In this document: in pieces, positions 44,190 to 48,570 of the stretch
Layout: every line of letters begins with the position of its first letter
How positions within the stretch are numbered: the stretch's first letter is position 1
Assembly (NCBI RefSeq): GCF_000702165.1
Contig: NZ_JNKU01000015.1
Span: 1-48,570, forward strand
Source: Sharpea azabuensis DSM 18934
GTDB taxonomy: Bacteria; Bacillota_I; Bacilli_A; Erysipelotrichales; Coprobacillaceae
Length of the DNA: 48,570 bases
Reading direction: 5' to 3'
Notes under the pieces: generated by a model
Database searches by the model: none
Told to the model about the DNA's origin: nothing
What the model saw: only the letters and a program-made list of their open reading frames with translations
Made by a program: the position numbers and the translations under genes

Positions 44190-45152
44190 GTGAAAAAGAA
44201 ACAAAATAAGTTTTTTATATTAGATCGAACAAATGAATTAACTGCAAAATCAAGATTTATCAATGTTATATGCTTTTTCGTATTAATTTTTTATAAGATA
44301 GTATATGTTTTTTGTAGGGCTAAAGATTATCCTAAAAAATATAATGTCTCTGTATGCGCAATTTTCAAAAATGAAGCTGCCTATTTAAAGGAATGGATAG
44401 AGTTTAATCATTTAATTGGAATAGAACACTTCTATTTATATAATAATAATTCAGATGACGATTATATGGAAGTTTTAGACCCATATATTAAAGATGGTCT
44501 TGTTACACTTGTACAATGGCCAAAGAATCAAGCACAAATTGAATCGTATAATCATTGCATTAGTCAATATAAAGATGAAAGTAAATGGATTGGTTTTATC
44601 GATATTGATGAATTTATTATACCTATTGCTAAAAATAGTATATATGAGCTCCTGAAGCCTTTTAATAACAAGAGAGGAGCCGTAAAACTCTATTGGAGAA
44701 TGTTTGGTACATCTGGAAGAATGAAAAGAGATATGAATGGTTTAGTAACTGAGGATTTTACTGTATGCTGGCCAAAATACTATATTGTTGGAAAATGTTT
44801 TTATAATACAAATTTTAATTATGATAAAAATTATTCAAAGAATCGTTTTCTCCATCATAGTTTTTGGACACAATACAAAGGTATTAATTTACCACCTGTC
44901 AATTTGGAAGGGAATATTTCTTTTAAAGAATTTGATAGGATCAATACAAAAGAACAACCAGCTCAGATCAATCATTATTTTACAAAAACGTTTGAAGAAT
45001 ATAAGTTTAAGCGTTCTAGAGGGGATGTATTCTTTAAAATTAATCCTCATGATGAAGAGTATTTCTTCCTTCATGAAAATGAAAATGTAAGTGTGGATTT
45101 CACAGCATATAAATACATGATAAAATTGAAGGAAAAAATGAAAAGAATCTAA
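44190..45152 (+). CDS. Glycosyltransferase family 92-like protein
   Basis: 320 residues. One N-terminal membrane segment (about 20-40) precedes a catalytic domain with SVCAIFKNEAAYLKEWIEF, FYLYNNNSDD, WIGFIDIDEFI (DXD) and NHYFTKTFEEYKFKRSRGD, the pattern of GT92/DUF23 enzymes, which often transfer galactose. The start is uncertain: GTG codons at 44181 and 44190 are in frame, and I prefer 44190 because TAGGTG lies just upstream. A weak promoter (TTGTAC at 44126, TATAAA at 44151) may precede it. Confidence 0.82.
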   Translation: MKKKQNKFFILDRTNELTAKSRFINVICFFVLIFYKIVYVFCRAKDYPKKYNVSVCAIFKNEAAYLKEWIEFNHLIGIEHFYLYNNNSDDDYMEVLDPYIKDGLVTLVQWPKNQAQIESYNHCISQYKDESKWIGFIDIDEFIIPIAKNSIYELLKPFNNKRGAVKLYWRMFGTSGRMKRDMNGLVTEDFTVCWPKYYIVGKCFYNTNFNYDKNYSKNRFLHHSFWTQYKGINLPPVNLEGNISFKEFDRINTKEQPAQINHYFTKTFEEYKFKRSRGDVFFKINPHDEEYFFLHENENVSVDFTAYKYMIKLKEKMKRI

Positions 45153-45200
45153 AATTTTTTATTTAATCTGTAATAAGAATTGACACAAGAGGGTGACGAA

Positions 45201-46124
45201 ATGGCTAAAATCAGTGTCTTAATGGCGACATATAAAGAAAGAAAAGAGCATCTCTCAATAGCTATCGAATCAATCTTAAACCAGACATTTAAGGATTTTG
45301 AATTTATCATTATTTTAGATAATCCAGAGAATTCAGTACATATTGATTTGATAAAAGAGTATCAAAGAAAAGATGATAGAATAAAATTCTATATTAACGA
45401 AAAAAATATGGGTTTACCGAAGACATTAAATAAAGGTATTCAACTCGCATCGGGGCAATATTTGTGCAGAATGGATGCTGATGACATGTCAGAGAGCAAT
45501 CGTCTTGAAAACCAATTAGATTACCTTTGTTCTAACGGATATGATTTGATTGGTGGTCTTTCAACAATGATAGATGAAGATGGAAATATAATTTACAAGA
45601 TTAAATCAGTTCCAACAGATTTTAATAAAATAAAAAAAGCTTTAAAATATAATCAAGTAATCTCACATCCAACATGGTTTGGAAAAATTGAAGTCTTTAA
45701 ATCATTAAATGGTTATAGATTGATTCCGCTTTGTGAAGACTATGATTTTACTTTAAGAGCTGTACTCAAAGGATATAAAGTTTCTAATCTTAATATTAAT
45801 GTTCTCAATTATCGAATGACAAAAAACAGTGTTTCTCGATCAAATTTATATGAACAATATCTATATATGCGCTATATAACTAATCAATACAGTGATGGAA
45901 AAGTTGCTGATTTATCATTAGCAGGACAATATGTTAATCAACACAAAAATAAAAGAAAGTCTAATGCATATTTAAGATCGAATATGTATTTTAATGAAAT
46001 GTTAAATAAATTAGAGCTAAAGCAGTATGGAAAATTTTGTATATTAGGTATTAAATTGATATTTTCGTCTAAAGATTATTTAAAGAAAATATATAGACTT
46101 TTACGCGTTTCGATGTATTCATAG
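45201..46124 (+). CDS. Glycosyltransferase family 2
   Basis: 307 residues. ISVLMATYKERKEHL, the SILNQTFKDFEFIIILDNP strand, MGLPKTLNKGI and the metal-binding RMDADDM are standard GT2 features; LCEDYDFTLRAVLKG holds the catalytic ED. Members with this form add galactose or related sugars in capsule synthesis. GAGGGTGACGAA precedes the ATG at 45201; an earlier TTG at 45180 is in frame but unnecessary. Confidence 0.9.
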   Translation: MAKISVLMATYKERKEHLSIAIESILNQTFKDFEFIIILDNPENSVHIDLIKEYQRKDDRIKFYINEKNMGLPKTLNKGIQLASGQYLCRMDADDMSESNRLENQLDYLCSNGYDLIGGLSTMIDEDGNIIYKIKSVPTDFNKIKKALKYNQVISHPTWFGKIEVFKSLNGYRLIPLCEDYDFTLRAVLKGYKVSNLNINVLNYRMTKNSVSRSNLYEQYLYMRYITNQYSDGKVADLSLAGQYVNQHKNKRKSNAYLRSNMYFNEMLNKLELKQYGKFCILGIKLIFSSKDYLKKIYRLLRVSMYS

Positions 46125-46135
46125 GGGGCAAATAA

Positions 46136-47080
46136 ATGGATAAAGTTGACATATTATTATCGATTTATAATCCAAATTTGGATTATCTTCGAGAACAGCT
46201 TATTTCGATAAACAATCAGACATATGCAAATATTGATTTATATGTTTATGATGATTGTATAGACAAAAGAACAAGCCAAAATTTTATAAATAAATATATA
46301 ACAAACTATCCTATACACTTTTTGCCATATGAAGAGAATAATTTGGGTTATACTAAGGCATTCGAAAAATTAACAATTGCTTCAAAAGGGAAATATGTAG
46401 CATTTTGTGATCAAGATGATGTATGGCATAATGACAAAATTGAGAAATGTGTAAATGAATTGAAAAAAAGCCATGCATTAGTTGTTGCATCTGATAAATC
46501 AATTATCGATAAAGATGATAACATTATCATTCCATCTGTTAGAGCGGTAAGTAATAAAAATTATGACTCATGGAAAACAGGTGATGACATCATGAAGTAT
46601 AATCTTGTAATTACTTTTGCTGTTGGAATGAGCATGGTTCTTGATGGTGACTTTGCTAGATCAATAGTTCCATTTAGCTCATATACCGGACATGACAAGT
46701 GGGCTCTTGCATGTGCTGCCATAGAGGGGATTGTTGCATTCATTGATGAGCCATTAGTTGATTATCGTAGACACGGTAATAATGTTAGTGGAATTCTTGT
46801 TGGGATTAACACGAAAGATGATTATTATAAAGCACGTATTAAACCAAATGAAAATGTTCTAAATGATTTAATTAAGAAATATGGAAATTTTCCTGATAAA
46901 AAAGAACTCCTTGATTTTATTGATGCTAGAAAAAAAGGCGATACAAAAAGACTTAAGAAGTATGAATATATTGCTCCAGACGTAGTGAAATTTGAGATTG
47001 TTATGTCAAGAATACCAAAGAAATTATTTCCAGTTTTTTTATTAACTGTGAGAAAAATAGCGAGTAGGAAGAAAAAATGA
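46136..47080 (+). CDS. Glycosyltransferase family 2, rhamnosyltransferase-like
   Basis: 314 residues. VDILLSIYNPNLDYLREQL, LYVYDDCIDKRT and VAFCDQDDVWHND give the DQDDxW group shared with the enzymes at 39997 and 47077. GHDKWALACAAIEG and PLVDYRRHGNNVSG complete it. AGGGGGCAAATAA precedes the ATG. Its final four bases (ATGA) contain the start of the next gene. L-rhamnose is the likely sugar, by analogy. Confidence 0.88.
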   Translation: MDKVDILLSIYNPNLDYLREQLISINNQTYANIDLYVYDDCIDKRTSQNFINKYITNYPIHFLPYEENNLGYTKAFEKLTIASKGKYVAFCDQDDVWHNDKIEKCVNELKKSHALVVASDKSIIDKDDNIIIPSVRAVSNKNYDSWKTGDDIMKYNLVITFAVGMSMVLDGDFARSIVPFSSYTGHDKWALACAAIEGIVAFIDEPLVDYRRHGNNVSGILVGINTKDDYYKARIKPNENVLNDLIKKYGNFPDKKELLDFIDARKKGDTKRLKKYEYIAPDVVKFEIVMSRIPKKLFPVFLLTVRKIASRKKK

Positions 47081-47964
47081 AGACCGCAGTTTTAATGTCA
47101 ACTTATAATGGCGATGAATACGTAGAACAACAAATAGATAGTATTTATAAGCAATCATATCAAGATTTTGACTTGTATATTAGGGATGATGGATCAAATG
47201 AAGATTTTGTTAAATACTTAGAAAGTCTTCAAAAAAAGTATGATTTCCACTTTATAAAAGGGGAAAATATTGGCTTTTTAAAAAGTTTTATGGAACTGTT
47301 AAAAGAAGTTAATGGGTATGATTTTTATTCATTTGCTGATCAAGATGATGTATGGTATCCTGAAAAATTACAGAAATCAATTGAATGGTTGTCTCAAAAT
47401 AAACAAGATATTCCACTACTCTACCATTGTGCATATCATACAGGGGAAGATGTTAATAATAAATCAAATATTTATTATCATCCTGATTCTAAATACTGTT
47501 TTAAGAAATGTATGACAACTAACTATTATTCTGGTTTTGCTATGGTAGTTAATAATGAGCTTAGAATGTTAATGTTAAAAGGTGATGTTGAGAAAATAAC
47601 ATATCATGATTGGTGGGCTGGTATGATTGCAGTAGGAATTGGTAAATATCATTTTGATAACATCCCTCTTGCCTTCCATATTGACCACAAGACTAATGTT
47701 ACTGCTTTTACTAATAAAAAGAGGGTAAAATGGTTTTTTCAAACATTACGTGCAGAATCTGAGATCCATAAACGTGCACTTGAATACAAAAAATGTTTTT
47801 ACAATGATTTAACGAATGAAAACCAAAAGATTTTAAATCTTTTTGCAACTGAGCATTATTCATTAGTAAAATCATTAAAAAAGGCATTTTCATCAAATAA
47901 ATGGCGTGATACAACATCATCAGATGTTGTAATGAGGATCTTAATGATATTAGGTAAAATATAG
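47077..47964 (+). CDS. Glycosyltransferase family 2, rhamnosyltransferase-like
   Basis: 295 residues. VLMSTYNGDEYVEQQIDSI, IRDDGSNEDF and FYSFADQDDVWYPEKL are close to the enzyme at 39997. YHDWWAGMIAVGIG and FHIDHKTNVTAF follow as in that group. It overlaps the previous gene by four bases, so the two are translated together and probably add adjacent residues. It is the last gene of the polysaccharide locus. Confidence 0.88.
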   Translation: MKTAVLMSTYNGDEYVEQQIDSIYKQSYQDFDLYIRDDGSNEDFVKYLESLQKKYDFHFIKGENIGFLKSFMELLKEVNGYDFYSFADQDDVWYPEKLQKSIEWLSQNKQDIPLLYHCAYHTGEDVNNKSNIYYHPDSKYCFKKCMTTNYYSGFAMVVNNELRMLMLKGDVEKITYHDWWAGMIAVGIGKYHFDNIPLAFHIDHKTNVTAFTNKKRVKWFFQTLRAESEIHKRALEYKKCFYNDLTNENQKILNLFATEHYSLVKSLKKAFSSNKWRDTTSSDVVMRILMILGKI

Positions 47965-47975
47965 ATTTTTCATGA

Positions 47976-48007
47976 AATAATGAGAAGCAACATATCATTA
48001 TTTTGTT
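47976..48007 (+). terminator. Terminator-like hairpin at the end of the polysaccharide locus
   Basis: AATAATGA (47976-47983) and TCATTATT (47995-48002) pair perfectly around an 11-base loop and run into TTGTTG. The stem is AT-rich, so it is a moderate terminator at best. Confidence 0.5.
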
Positions 48008-48162
48008 GAATATTTGTTTTTATTTGGAATTAGCTTATAAATACAAGCACTTATACCTTTTACTTATTTGTCATTTAAGAGTGCATGATTGTGTAGGTAA
48101 AGATCTTATTTGTACCCTTTCATTTTATTCCATCATACTTATGAGTGAGTCGGTGATAATAT

Positions 48163-48303
48163 ATGAATTTTGAAGAACGTGTTATAATTAATGAGTTTCA
48201 TTTAAATGATACGGATGATCAGGTAATACAATACATTAGACATAATAAAAATCAGACTGTTGACAATCAAATGATTGTGGACAGTCTTTTTTTGGCGCTT
48301 TAA
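48163..48303 (+). pseudogene. N-terminal fragment of an RpiR/MurR-family regulator
   Basis: A 46-codon frame begins at ATG 48163. FHLNDTDDQVIQYIRHNKN matches the first helices of RpiR-type regulators, in which LNDTDxxIxxYI is highly typical, and MIVDSLFLA could be the start of the helix-turn-helix. The frame then ends at TAA 48301-48303, where the first copy of a 21-base direct repeat begins. The remaining 230 or so residues are absent, so the gene was probably cut by the insertion element that fills the rest of the window. Confidence 0.6.
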
Positions 48304-48391
48304 ATAATCGTGGGGTTTGACGAATTTCGCTTTAAGAAATCGTGGGGTCTTAGCTGACAAATTTTAAATTCGCTTTAAAAAACTGTGGGGT
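48296..48391. repeat. Three direct repeats at the edge of the probable insertion element
   Basis: Copies at 48296-48316, 48328-48348 and 48371-48391 share CGCTTTAA, a short A-rich segment, then CGTGGGGT or CTGTGGGGT. Starts are 32 and 43 bases apart. Such repeats beside a transposase gene are likely transposase-binding sites or element ends. Confidence 0.6.
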
Positions 48392-48426
48392 CAGTATGCA
48401 CCTGATGCATATGATTCCACAGTTTT
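48379..48426. terminator. Long hairpin at the 3' end of the minus-strand element gene
   Basis: AAACTGTGG and CCACAGTTT form the outer stem and ATGCA/TGCAT the inner stem, with A and T runs on both sides. It would end transcription of the minus-strand gene and also block read-in from the left. Confidence 0.6.
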
Positions 48427-48456
48427 TGTCCGTCCCCGTATTTTTAGATCATTGCT

Positions 48457-48570
48457 TTATTTCGCTTTTTGTTTTCTGCTGTTCAGTATCCTGTCAACAA
48501 TATACAGGTCGCTAAAACCTGAATCATATTCGTTATGCAGATTCTGTGAAAACATGATTTTGTTTCTTGC
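48457..48570 (-). CDS. C-terminal end of a probable transposase or mobile-element protein (partial)
   Basis: Read on the minus strand, the frame is open from the window edge to a TAA at 48457-48459 and gives 37 residues with NEYDSGFSDLYIVDRILNS and a basic end. I do not recognise the family from this tail. The higher GC content, the terminator and direct repeats beside it, and the cut regulator gene suggest an insertion sequence. Confidence 0.45.
   Translation of the reverse strand, partial: ARNKIMFSQNLHNEYDSGFSDLYIVDRILNSRKQKAK

Noticed and set aside
48254-48293. Hairpin with T run (AGACTGT/ACAGTCT) as terminator of the polysaccharide locus
   Set aside because: It lies inside the reading frame of the RpiR-type fragment and has internal mismatches; it may be chance or part of the element, so it is not listed as a terminator.
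1-48570. tRNA, rRNA or a nameable riboswitch
   Set aside because: I saw no cloverleaf with a GTTCGA-type T arm, no rRNA blocks and no conserved riboswitch core in any gap; an unknown leader element cannot be ruled out by eye.

Overview
The window is AT-rich, low-GC Firmicutes-type DNA. Strong purine-rich ribosome binding sites, lysine-rich Gram-positive signal peptides, a lipoprotein, LytR-CpsA-Psr (LCP) proteins and PTS sugar uptake point to a Gram-positive commensal, perhaps in the Erysipelotrichaceae. The taxon is inference; no rRNA or other marker gene is present. Almost all genes lie on the + strand.

Layout. (1) 1-290: tail of a foreign-looking, lysine-rich reading frame followed by a chain of small hairpins, probably the edge of a mobile element. 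(2) 395-4721: LacI-type regulator, then an operator/promoter, a PTS EIIBC permease and two alpha/beta-hydrolase esterases; no glycosidase is present. (3) 4884-12971: cell-envelope island with a secreted DUF218 protein, two tandem polysaccharide deacetylases, two LCP ligases and a divergent lipoprotein. Several of these carry the same Big2-type Ig-like module. (4) 12981-16476: a decay zone with an acyltransferase remnant, a GH73-type glucosaminidase with repeats (two frameshifts, two nonsense codons) and a Big2/transglutaminase protein (one frameshift, one nonsense codon). (5) 17131-18834: a solitary OLD-type ATPase/TOPRIM nuclease, probably phage defence, flanked by non-coding DNA. (6) 19302-47964: a one-direction exopolysaccharide/capsule locus of nearly 29 kb. 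(7) 47965-48570: a truncated RpiR-type regulator, cut by what looks like an insertion element whose own C-terminal coding end runs off the window on the minus strand.

How the polysaccharide locus works together. A polyprenyl-phosphate sugar transferase starts the repeat unit. Glycosyltransferases of several families extend it using dTDP-L-rhamnose (rmlA, B, D, C) and UDP-galactofuranose (glf, with a Galf-transferase-like gene). Two Wzx-type flippases, one Wzy-type polymerase and one Wzz-type co-polymerase export and polymerise it; no tyrosine kinase/phosphatase pair is seen. Decoration is suggested by a CatB-type O-acetyltransferase, a DPM1-like GT2 with a DUF2304 partner, and a CDP-polyol-like set (IspD/TarI-type cytidylyltransferase, extended SDR, LicD transferase). 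The last set resembles the ISPD/fukutin logic of animal CDP-ribitol metabolism. The upstream LCP proteins are the obvious candidates to attach the polymer to peptidoglycan.

Promoters before several units share a GTGTATAAT-like -10 region, and the two within the polysaccharide locus share an identical 15-base block.
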